Shown: piece by piece, positions 6,978 through 14,625 of the stretch
How the letters are laid out: the number at the start of each line of letters is the position of its first letter
Numbering within the stretch: position 1 is the first letter of the stretch
Origin: Firmicutes bacterium CAG:534
GTDB taxonomy: Bacteria > Bacillota > Clostridia > Lachnospirales > Lachnospiraceae
Assembly: GCA_000436115.1 (NCBI GenBank)
Contig: FR894559.1
Location: 2,041-24,899 of the forward strand
Direction: 5' to 3'
DNA length: 22,859 bases
The notes under the pieces: model-generated
Database searches by the model: none
What the model saw: only the letters and a program-made list of their open reading frames with translations
What the model was told of the DNA's origin: nothing
Position numbers and translations under genes: made by a program

Positions 6978-8696
6978 TTATGCCTTAGGCAGTACATAAG
7001 AACTCTTCAATGATACAATCCTGTTAAATACCGGGGCATCTTCCTTTGAATCCCTGGCATCTACACAAAAATATCCCTGACGCACAAACTGAAAGCTGTC
7101 ATAGGGCCTTGCGTCCTTCAATGCAGGCTCTAAAAAGCAATCCTTCAGTACAGTCAGAGAATTGGGATTCAGATTCAAACTGCCGTCCTCTTCATTATAT
7201 ACTCCCTTCTCTTCATCAATGATATTTTCATATAATCTGACCTCTGCCCGGATAGCTTCCTTCGCAGGTACCCAGTGAATGGTTCCCTTGACCTTTCTTC
7301 CTGTAAAGCCGGTTCCGCACTTTGTTTCAGGGTCATAGGTGCAGTGTACCTCTACGACCTTTCCGTTTTCATCCTTCACACAGCCGGTACAGGTTACAAA
7401 GTAGGCATTCATCAGACGCACCTCGTTGCCCGGGAACAGTCTGAAATATTTCTTAGGCGGAACCTCCATGAAGTCCTCTCTGTCAATGTAAAGCTCTCTG
7501 CCGAAAGGAACCTGTCTGGTGCCCATTTCCGGATTTTCCAGGTTATTGGCAACCTCCAGCATTTCCGTCTGATCCTCGGGATAGTTGTCTATGATCAGCT
7601 TCACCGGATCTAATACCGCCATCATACGGGGGCGCTTCAGCTTCAGATCCTCTCTGATGCAATACTCCAGCATTGCATAGTCAGCAGAAGCATTGCTCTT
7701 GGAAACACCGCAAAGCTCTACAAACATCTTAATGGATTCCGGCGTAAAGCCCCTTCTCCGAAGGGCCGCAATGGAAACAAGTCTGGGATCATCCCAGCCG
7801 TCTACAATCCCTTCTTCCACCAGCTTTTTAATATATCTCTTCCCAGTGACTACATTGGTCAAATACATTTTTGCAAACTCGATCTGCTTAGGGGGATGAG
7901 GATATTCCAGTTCTCTCACAACCCAGTCATAAAGTGGTCTGTGGTCTTCAAACTCCAGAGTACAGATGGAATGGGTAATCCCTTCGATGGCATCCTCAAT
8001 AGGATGTGCAAAATCGTACATGGGATAAATGCACCACTGATCCCCCGTATTATGGTGGGAAATGTGTGCTACACGATAAATAATGGGATCCCGCATGTTA
8101 ATATTAGGAGACGCCATATCAATCTTAGCTCGAAGCGTTTTCTCCCCGTCAGCGTACTCCCCGTTTTTCATTTTTTCAAAAAGCGCTAAGTTCTCTTCCA
8201 CGCTTCTGTCCCTGTTGGGATCGTTCTTCCCAGGTTCTGTCAGCGTTCCGCGGTACTCTCGCATTTCCTCAGCGGAAAGGTCGGAAACATAAGCCTTTCC
8301 CTTTTTGATCAGCTTAATGGCGCCCTCATACATCTGTCCGAAATAATCAGATGCAAAGAAAAGTCTGTCTTCCCAGTCTGCGCCAAGCCACTTGATATCT
8401 GCCAGGATGGATTCCACAAATTCCGTCTTTTCCTTTGTGGGATTGGTGTCATCAAACCGCATGTTAAATTTGCCGCCATATTCCTTTGCAAGACCATAAT
8501 TCAAAAGAATGCTCTTTGCATGTCCGATATGAAGATAGCCGTTAGGCTCCGGCGGAAACCTGGTGTGTACGGTATCATAAACACCCTCTGCCAGATCCTT
8601 GTCAATGATCTGCTCGATAAAGTTTTTGGAAACTGTGGCTTTTTCTTCCTCAGCCTCCGATGTCACTACGTTTTCTGTCAATTCCTTCTCACTCAT
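6978..8696 (-). CDS. glnS: Glutaminyl-tRNA synthetase
   Basis: A 572-residue cytoplasmic enzyme that charges tRNA-Gln with glutamine using ATP. The class I signature PPEPNGYLHIGH is at residues 48-59, followed by the MRFDDTNP stretch and DQWCIYPMYDFAHPIEDA in the Rossmann core; the C-terminal third is the anticodon-binding beta-barrel domain. The position of the KMSKS loop is occupied by VVTGKR (282-287), so the usual Met-Ser-Lys core is not conserved. The open frame runs upstream to 8873, but only the ATG at 8696 fits the family N-terminus and has GGAG six bases upstream. This start overlaps the stop codon of the GGDEF-EAL gene by eight bases, suggesting coupled translation. Confidence 0.95.
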   Translation of the reverse strand: MSEKELTENVVTSEAEEEKATVSKNFIEQIIDKDLAEGVYDTVHTRFPPEPNGYLHIGHAKSILLNYGLAKEYGGKFNMRFDDTNPTKEKTEFVESILADIKWLGADWEDRLFFASDYFGQMYEGAIKLIKKGKAYVSDLSAEEMREYRGTLTEPGKNDPNRDRSVEENLALFEKMKNGEYADGEKTLRAKIDMASPNINMRDPIIYRVAHISHHNTGDQWCIYPMYDFAHPIEDAIEGITHSICTLEFEDHRPLYDWVVRELEYPHPPKQIEFAKMYLTNVVTGKRYIKKLVEEGIVDGWDDPRLVSIAALRRRGFTPESIKMFVELCGVSKSNASADYAMLEYCIREDLKLKRPRMMAVLDPVKLIIDNYPEDQTEMLEVANNLENPEMGTRQVPFGRELYIDREDFMEVPPKKYFRLFPGNEVRLMNAYFVTCTGCVKDENGKVVEVHCTYDPETKCGTGFTGRKVKGTIHWVPAKEAIRAEVRLYENIIDEEKGVYNEEDGSLNLNPNSLTVLKDCFLEPALKDARPYDSFQFVRQGYFCVDARDSKEDAPVFNRIVSLKSSYVLPKA

Positions 8697-11394
8697 CCTT
8701 TTCTCCATTCTGCTTTTTGACCAGCTCCGGCACATATTTTTCTTCAAATGCCTCTCTCTGCATCGGCCTGTCAAAATAGTATCCCTGCACCATGCAGGTA
8801 CAAAGCTTAGACAATATCTCATACTGGCGTCTGGTTTCCACACCCTCCACACACAGGTTGACATGGATCGCATCTGCCAGCTCTCCTACCATTTTGATAA
8901 AGGATTTTGCATATGCATCTCTTTCCAGATCCTTAATAAAGCTCTGATCCACCTTGATCACATCAAGGGGGATTTCCCGGATATGGTTCAGGGAAGAATA
9001 CCCCGTTCCAAAGTCATCAAGGGCAATCCTCACTCCCATGCTGCGGATCTTTGCCAGAATATGCTTCATTCTTTCCATATCGTTAATGGCAAGGCTTTCT
9101 GTTACTTCAAGAGTCAGATTTCCCGGTTTGATGCCGGTCTCCTTTACCGTGTTTTCCACGATTTCAACAATATCCGGCTGGAGAAGCTGTATCACGGATA
9201 AGTTGACATTGACCTTGAAATCAGGATGTCCGTTTTCGTTCCATAGTTTACATCTTCTGCAGGCTTCGCGCAATACATAATTTCCAATGGGATTGATCAG
9301 CCCCAGATATTCTGCAAGGGGAATAAACTCTGAGGGTGGAATAAAGCCAAGCTCCGTGCTGTTCCATCTGATCAGCGCCTCTGCCCCGGTACAGGGCAGC
9401 TTTTCCTGCTGGATATTAATAATGGGCTGATAATAAATTTCAAACTCCTGATATCCCTTTGCCGTAGCATCCCGCATATTCTTTTCCATATCAAGTCTTT
9501 TGCCTGATTTGGATTCAATGTTGTCCGAATACTGCGCCACCCTGTTCTTGCCCTGCTTCTTGGCCTCGTACATGGCGATATCAGCCTTTTTGATCAGCTC
9601 GCTGACCTGATCCCCGGAATCCGGATACACAACAATTCCCATACTCATGGTACAGTAATAATCAGCGTCCTTCAAAAACCAGGGATTTGCAAAGATCTCC
9701 TTAATAGAGGTAATGATCTTTTCCAGTCTTTCATACCCTTCCGGAGGAATGACAATGACAAATTCATCGCCGCCCATGCGGTAACAGGTATTTTCTATTC
9801 CTTCTATTCTCTGAAGGCTGTGGGAAATCGCCTTCAAAAGCACATCTCCATATTGATGTCCAAGCCCGTCATTGATATGCTTAAAATCATCCAGATCCAG
9901 ATAAAGCAACGCTCCCTTAGAGCCGTTTCTCCTTGCCTCATCCACATATCTTGAAAGGTCTCTTTCGCAGCACATACGATTATACAGTCCTGTCAGGAAA
10001 TCTGTATAAGCCTGCTGCTCTATTTTTCTTTGATAATTCTTCTTTTCTGTAATATCGTAAAGAGCACACAGTCTGACCGGATTACCATCCACCCATTTGA
10101 TCCTGGTATAATACAGATCATACCAGCGCTCCCTCTTGGCATGGAAGATCTCACTGATGCCGCTCTCTCCTGTGATCCCCTGATCCAAAAGCTCTGCCAG
10201 GGTTCCGTCCTTCAGTTCCTTTTCAAAGGTATGACGGAGATTGCGGTTTGCAAAAAGGAGTTCATCTGTGGTCAGGCTTTTCACATAGACAGCGCTTCCT
10301 ACATTGTCCAGAATGGTTTCCAGGGAAGCGTAGGAGCCTGCCAGAGAATTTTTCTGGATCCTTCTGGTCAGAATGCTTTGAAGGATCTTGACAGAGTCAT
10401 TCAAAAACCGGATCTCTTCAATCTTCCAGGTTCTGGAAATTTCGTTTTCCCCAAAGTAGGCATACATATTGACTGCGCCATTTATGATAATCGGGAGGAT
10501 AATCAGAGCCTTCACGGAAAGCCGCTCCATTTCTTCCCGTTCCTCTGTTCCCATAACGGAATTTTCAGACAGCACCAGTGTCTTTTCTGCCTTAAACAGA
10601 GACAGATTGGGGATTTCAAAGCTTCCCTCCGATCTGGCGGGAGCATCGCTTCTGCTCCACCAGGATACGATATTCAGCTTATTTCCCTGCTTGGCGATCC
10701 GATAGACCGCAGCGGTGCTTAAGTGTAAAAAGCGTCCTACCGTGCCCAGCAGATCACTCATTACCTCTTCAATGGAATCTTCGCTTTCCAGCAGCTGCAC
10801 TACCTCTGTCAGCGCCTCTGAGCGCTTCAGGTTCTCGCTCATTTCCATCTCGGAAAAACGGCTTCTTCTGCTCTGGGCCTGGGCATTTATCATGGAATAT
10901 TTGTACCCAATCAGGGTCTCTGTAGTATCCCGCAGCGCATCCACTACCTGTGCAAACTGTTCCTCCGTTAAGGTACTGGAAAAACCGGTAAGTGCAGGCA
11001 TTGCATATTCGCCCTCTGAAAAGGCATCAGAAATCACCCCGCATACCAGCCAGTTCATAACAGTTCTTCCTTCTGCCTTTGCGGAAATCACCGCAACACG
11101 CAAGTTAGGATATGCGGTATTTTCAATGGTCTGATCCTCCAGGCCGTCCTCGGATACTCTCTTTAGCATAGAACTGACCTGCTCTTTATCAAGCGCTTCC
11201 TCGATCCTGTCCGCTTCGCTCTTTTTTCCGCCAAGCGCTGTCAGCTCCTCACCCTGTCCGTCCACACAGCAAATAAACACTTTTGCAATCTCGCAAAAGT
11301 GCTGCTGCCATCTTTCCAGTTCCTTCCCTTCTATCAGGCTCTGGAGCAAGGCTGTCATGCTGCACTCCGACGCTTTGTCTTCAAAGTTCCCCAC
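8689..11394 (-). CDS. GGDEF-EAL cyclic-di-GMP turnover protein with GAF and PAS domains
   Basis: A 901-residue protein with no obvious membrane segments. Order of parts: an N-terminal region of about 165 residues that I cannot assign, possibly a Cys-containing ligand-binding domain; a short coiled-coil-like linker; a GAF-like domain (about 200-345); a PAS-like domain (about 355-450); GGDEF (455-620); and EAL (635-885). GGDEF is intact at 541-545, but the RxxD inhibitory site expected five residues upstream is absent. In EAL the motif at 672-674, Asn731, Glu763, Asp793-Asp794, Lys814, Glu850 and Gln870 are all present, so both synthesis and hydrolysis of cyclic-di-GMP look possible. Translation starts at a GTG with AAAGGAG ten bases upstream. 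It lies 37 bp after guaB and overlaps glnS. Confidence 0.93.
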   Translation of the reverse strand: MGNFEDKASECSMTALLQSLIEGKELERWQQHFCEIAKVFICCVDGQGEELTALGGKKSEADRIEEALDKEQVSSMLKRVSEDGLEDQTIENTAYPNLRVAVISAKAEGRTVMNWLVCGVISDAFSEGEYAMPALTGFSSTLTEEQFAQVVDALRDTTETLIGYKYSMINAQAQSRRSRFSEMEMSENLKRSEALTEVVQLLESEDSIEEVMSDLLGTVGRFLHLSTAAVYRIAKQGNKLNIVSWWSRSDAPARSEGSFEIPNLSLFKAEKTLVLSENSVMGTEEREEMERLSVKALIILPIIINGAVNMYAYFGENEISRTWKIEEIRFLNDSVKILQSILTRRIQKNSLAGSYASLETILDNVGSAVYVKSLTTDELLFANRNLRHTFEKELKDGTLAELLDQGITGESGISEIFHAKRERWYDLYYTRIKWVDGNPVRLCALYDITEKKNYQRKIEQQAYTDFLTGLYNRMCCERDLSRYVDEARRNGSKGALLYLDLDDFKHINDGLGHQYGDVLLKAISHSLQRIEGIENTCYRMGGDEFVIVIPPEGYERLEKIITSIKEIFANPWFLKDADYYCTMSMGIVVYPDSGDQVSELIKKADIAMYEAKKQGKNRVAQYSDNIESKSGKRLDMEKNMRDATAKGYQEFEIYYQPIINIQQEKLPCTGAEALIRWNSTELGFIPPSEFIPLAEYLGLINPIGNYVLREACRRCKLWNENGHPDFKVNVNLSVIQLLQPDIVEIVENTVKETGIKPGNLTLEVTESLAINDMERMKHILAKIRSMGVRIALDDFGTGYSSLNHIREIPLDVIKVDQSFIKDLERDAYAKSFIKMVGELADAIHVNLCVEGVETRRQYEILSKLCTCMVQGYYFDRPMQREAFEEKYVPELVKKQNGEKDE

Positions 11395-11431
11395 TAACGT
11401 TATACTCCTTTTACTCCCCGCTTAGATTTCT

Positions 11432-12886
11432 TTACTCATCTACGCTATAGTTTGGTGCTTCTTTTGTAATATGAATATCATGAGGATGGCTTTCCTTAAG
11501 GGAAGCTGCTGAAATCTTAATAAAGCTTCCGTTTTGCTTCAGTTCCTCGATCGTTGCTGTACCACAGTATCCCATACCGGATCTGAGACCGCCCATAAGC
11601 TGGAATACGGTATCTTCCACAGTTCCCTTATATGCCACACGGCCTTCTACGCCTTCCGGTACCAGCTTTTTGGCGTTTTCCTGGAAATAACGATCCTTGC
11701 TGCCGTTCTCCATTGCTGCAATGGATCCCATTCCTCTGTATACCTTATATTTACGTCCCTGATAAAGTTCAAAGGTTCCGGGGCTCTCGTCACAGCCTGC
11801 AAAGATACTTCCCATCATGCATACATTTCCGCCTGCTGCAATGGCCTTTGTCATATCTCCTGAATACTTGATGCCGCCATCTGCAATGATGGGGATCCCA
11901 TACTCCTTTGCAACGGAATAAGCTTCCATGATGGCTGTGATCTGCGGAACGCCAATTCCCGCAACCACACGGGTTGTACAGATAGAACCAGGGCCTATTC
12001 CTACCTTAACGGCATCTGCTCCTGACTCTATCAGCGCTTTTGTTCCTGCACCGGTCGCTACGTTTCCTGCAATCACCTGAAGATCCGGATATTTTTCTTT
12101 GATCATGCGCAGACATCTGAGCACATTTTCAGAATGTCCATGTGCGCAGTCCAGTACCACCACATCTACCTTGGCGTCTACAAGGGCGCCTACTCTGTCC
12201 AGCACGTTTGCCGTAATTCCTACTCCTGCGCCGCACAAAAGCCTTCCCTGGGAATCCTTGGCAGATAAGGGATATTTGATTGTCTTTTCAATATCCTTTA
12301 TGGTGATCAGTCCCACCAGGTTATAATTGTCATCTACAATGGGAAGCTTCTCTTTTCTTGCCTTGGCAAGGATCTTTTTGGCTTCCTCTAAGGTAATGCC
12401 CTCCTTGGCAGTGATCAGTCCTTCGGAGGTCATGGATTCCTTGATCTTCTTGGTAAAATCAGTTTCAAATTTCAGATCACGGTTTGTAATGATACCCACT
12501 AACTTTCTTCCCTCTGTAATGGGCACACCGGAAATCCTGAATTTTGCCATCAGCGCGTCTGCATCTGCCAGCGTATGCTCCGGAGTCAAAGAAAAGGGAT
12601 CTGTAATAACACCATTTTCTGAACGTTTTACCTTATCCACTTCCTCGGCCTGTGCTTCAATAGACATATTCTTGTGAATAATTCCGATACCGCCCTGTCT
12701 TGCCATGGCGATTGCCATGCGATGCTCAGTGACCGTATCCATTCCTGCACTCATCATGGGAATGTTCAGTTTGATTTTCTTTGTCAGCCAGGTTGTCAAA
12801 TCAACCTCGTTTGGCACGATCTTTGAATAGGACGGCACAAGCAGCACATCATCAAAGGTAATGCCTTCGCCAATTATCTGACCCAT
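11432..12886 (-). CDS. guaB: IMP dehydrogenase
   Basis: A 484-residue cytoplasmic enzyme that oxidises IMP to XMP with NAD+, the committed step to guanine nucleotides. The catalytic loop GPGSICTTR carries Cys303. Two CBS domains interrupt the barrel at about residues 93-205, and the phosphate-binding ADGGIKYSGD and active-site flap follow. Length and domain order are standard. The start has a strong AGGAGG. It follows the DUF6106 gene by 44 bp and is followed 37 bp later by the cyclic-di-GMP gene; no terminator is seen at either junction. Confidence 0.98.
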   Translation of the reverse strand: MGQIIGEGITFDDVLLVPSYSKIVPNEVDLTTWLTKKIKLNIPMMSAGMDTVTEHRMAIAMARQGGIGIIHKNMSIEAQAEEVDKVKRSENGVITDPFSLTPEHTLADADALMAKFRISGVPITEGRKLVGIITNRDLKFETDFTKKIKESMTSEGLITAKEGITLEEAKKILAKARKEKLPIVDDNYNLVGLITIKDIEKTIKYPLSAKDSQGRLLCGAGVGITANVLDRVGALVDAKVDVVVLDCAHGHSENVLRCLRMIKEKYPDLQVIAGNVATGAGTKALIESGADAVKVGIGPGSICTTRVVAGIGVPQITAIMEAYSVAKEYGIPIIADGGIKYSGDMTKAIAAGGNVCMMGSIFAGCDESPGTFELYQGRKYKVYRGMGSIAAMENGSKDRYFQENAKKLVPEGVEGRVAYKGTVEDTVFQLMGGLRSGMGYCGTATIEELKQNGSFIKISAASLKESHPHDIHITKEAPNYSVDE

Positions 12887-12930
12887 TTTCTCTCCTCCTG
12901 TAATTCATTATGTTAAATTTTCATTGCTGC

Positions 12931-13425
12931 CTAATCCTTAAAGACCTTACGGGGGGCTACTGTCTGCATCGCCTTTATCATTTCCTCATTGGGCTCGATC
13001 AGTACCCTCTGCTTTCCGTCATAGAAGAATGCAAAACGCCGATCCGGCTGCTTTTCTTCCCCGGAGCTGTAATCCACCGTCTTATCCGTTCTGTTCTTGT
13101 AATTATCCAGATGCCAGGATTTTATAGGCGCCAGGATCTCTATTTTCCCGAGATCATAAGTGGCAACCCTTTTCCGGCGGCTCTTGGCCATTACCTTGTC
13201 CACCGTAAGCTCCTTGTCCACATACAGATATTCATATTCCACGTCCGAATTTAAATAAACAAAATAGGCCGCCACTCCCAGCAAAACAGCAATGATCATT
13301 GCGGGAAGAAGGAAAAAGCCCAGCAGTACAAAGCATACTGTCAGCATGATCGTAAGGATTTTTAAGAGGGTCATGTACGCCGGAGTCTTTCTTTTTACAA
13401 GCCATTCCACATAAGTTTCATTCAT
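12931..13425 (-). CDS. DUF6106 family small membrane protein
   Basis: A 164-residue protein. A short cytoplasmic N-terminus is followed by two adjacent hydrophobic segments (about 18-38 and 41-58), then a soluble domain of mainly beta-type pattern with YEYLYVDKELTVDKV and FAFFYDGKQRVLIEPN, resembling a PH-like domain. It matches what I recall of the uncharacterised DUF6106 family from Clostridia. The gene is the first of the guaB operon, with AAAGGTG upstream of the ATG and a clear promoter 43 bp upstream. Nothing shows a catalytic role. Confidence 0.75.
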   Translation of the reverse strand: MNETYVEWLVKRKTPAYMTLLKILTIMLTVCFVLLGFFLLPAMIIAVLLGVAAYFVYLNSDVEYEYLYVDKELTVDKVMAKSRRKRVATYDLGKIEILAPIKSWHLDNYKNRTDKTVDYSSGEEKQPDRRFAFFYDGKQRVLIEPNEEMIKAMQTVAPRKVFKD

Positions 13426-13467
13426 ATTAAATTCACACCTTTCTTTTATCGCTAGCTACACTCATTT

Positions 13468-13496
13468 ATCATAGTATATTTACCTCAAACTTGCAA
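13468..13496 (-). promoter_or_regulatory. Sigma-A promoter of the DUF6106-guaB-GGDEF/EAL-glnS-DUF2225 operon
   Basis: Minus-strand TTGCAA (13496-13491), a 17-bp spacer and TATGAT (13473-13468), giving a leader of about 35 nt. I see no other promoter of this quality before the terminator at 6004-6030, so it may serve all five genes. Confidence 0.7.
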
Positions 13497-13542
13497 GTAA
13501 AACCCGTTTGAAACCATAGTCCCGGGCAGTTTATTCTTTTTT

Positions 13543-13557
13543 AAGAAACGCTTTCTT
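13543..13557. promoter_or_regulatory. Candidate operator between two divergent promoters
   Basis: AAGAAA-CGC-TTTCTT is a perfect 6-bp inverted repeat with a 3-bp spacer. It sits nine bases upstream of the -35 of the rightward promoter and between both divergent promoters. The right half resembles a catabolite-repression (cre) site but the left half does not, so the binding protein is unknown. Confidence 0.35.
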
Positions 13558-13566
13558 TCCCCTTCA

Positions 13567-13595
13567 TTGACACCTCCCGTTAAAATCGCTATGAT
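13567..13595 (+). promoter_or_regulatory. Sigma-A promoter of the gene at 13629
   Basis: TTGACA at 13567-13572, a 17-bp spacer and TATGAT at 13590-13595, a nearly perfect vegetative promoter. Confidence 0.8.
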
Positions 13596-13628
13596 AAAAA
13601 GGACATTTCATTTGGGAGGAAGACCGCC

Positions 13629-14489
13629 ATGCAGCAAAAAGAAAAAAAGCCGCGGGAATACCGGGGCGTTTCTGATGAGATCCGGGAGCAGCACCAAAAG
13701 ACCAAGAATATGACCTTTAAGGAACGGCTTGCTTATTTTTGGTATTACTATAAAATCCATACGATTGCCGTAATCGCCATCCTTATTTTTGGAGGCATGC
13801 TGATCCACGATATTACTTCCAGTAAGGATTATTGTTTTTACGGCGTTATGTTAAACAGCATTCTTCTGTCAGAGGATAAACTGGAAACCACCTTTGCCGA
13901 GTACGCTGATCTGGATACCCAGACCTATGACTGCACCATTGACACAAGCTCCACTCTTTCCTATGACACCATGACCGAATTTGACATGGCTACGGCCCAA
14001 AGGCTCATTGCCCTGGTTCAGACCAAGGACTTAGACGCCGTTGTCTTTGATTCCGTTATTTATAATAATTATGCAAGCAATGGCATGTTTCTGGATCTCC
14101 GGGATTTTCTGACGGAGCAGGAGCTTTCCGCATATGAAGGCCGGATTTACTATGTTGACCAGGCTGAAATTGACGCGGCAGATGAAGATGCCAACTACGA
14201 AAACGCAGGGCTGATCAGCGATCAGGAGGGGGCTGCCCTCACCCAGGAAGATGTTCAGGCAGAGGCCGACAGCCATAAGGATCCTCAAAGCATGAAGGAT
14301 CCCATTCCGGTAGGTATTTTCATGAAGGACTCCCCTTTTGCCGTAAAGTCAAACGCATATGGAGACAAGGAGCCGGTTTTCGGAGTTTCCGCCACCACAA
14401 TGCGGCTGGATACGGCCCGGAAATATCTGGAATTTCTCTGGGATGACAACGTTGATTTTGCATCCATGAAGGAGGAAGCGCTCTATTAA
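13629..14489 (+). CDS. Hypothetical single-pass membrane protein with a large extracellular domain
   Basis: A 286-residue protein of unknown function. A basic, Gln-rich cytoplasmic N-terminus carries MTFKERLAYFWYYYKIH (28-44), followed by one hydrophobic segment (about 43-60) and some 225 extracellular residues. The soluble part has an acidic stretch (about 175-205) and ends with a motif FGVSATTMRLDTARKYLEFL that recalls the end of ABC-transporter solute-binding proteins. There is no lipobox and no transporter gene nearby. GGGAGGA eight bases before the ATG supports the start. It has its own promoter and a terminator at 14547-14569, so it is probably monocistronic. Confidence 0.78.
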   Translation: MQQKEKKPREYRGVSDEIREQHQKTKNMTFKERLAYFWYYYKIHTIAVIAILIFGGMLIHDITSSKDYCFYGVMLNSILLSEDKLETTFAEYADLDTQTYDCTIDTSSTLSYDTMTEFDMATAQRLIALVQTKDLDAVVFDSVIYNNYASNGMFLDLRDFLTEQELSAYEGRIYYVDQAEIDAADEDANYENAGLISDQEGAALTQEDVQAEADSHKDPQSMKDPIPVGIFMKDSPFAVKSNAYGDKEPVFGVSATTMRLDTARKYLEFLWDDNVDFASMKEEALY

Positions 14490-14546
14490 GAAGCGCCTGC
14501 TGGTTCCTCTTCTATTTTATGGCTTGTAGCTTTCAGGCAATTTAAA

Positions 14547-14569
14547 GGCCCCACAGAAACTGTGGGGCC
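14547..14569. terminator. Bidirectional intrinsic terminator
   Basis: A 10-bp stem, GGCCCCACAG/CTGTGGGGCC, with an AAA loop between the convergent ends of the gene at 14489 and the aspartate kinase gene at 14626. Plus-strand CTTTCTATTT and minus-strand TTTAAATT follow the stem. Confidence 0.8.
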
Positions 14570-14625
14570 CTTTCTATTTAATCTTGTGCTCTATACCCTC
14601 CGCCGGCTCGGGCACAGGCCGCCTG

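Noticed and set aside
10030..10722. A 230-codon plus-strand open frame
   Set aside because: It is antisense to the GAF/PAS/GGDEF region, with no recognisable domain and no ribosome binding site.
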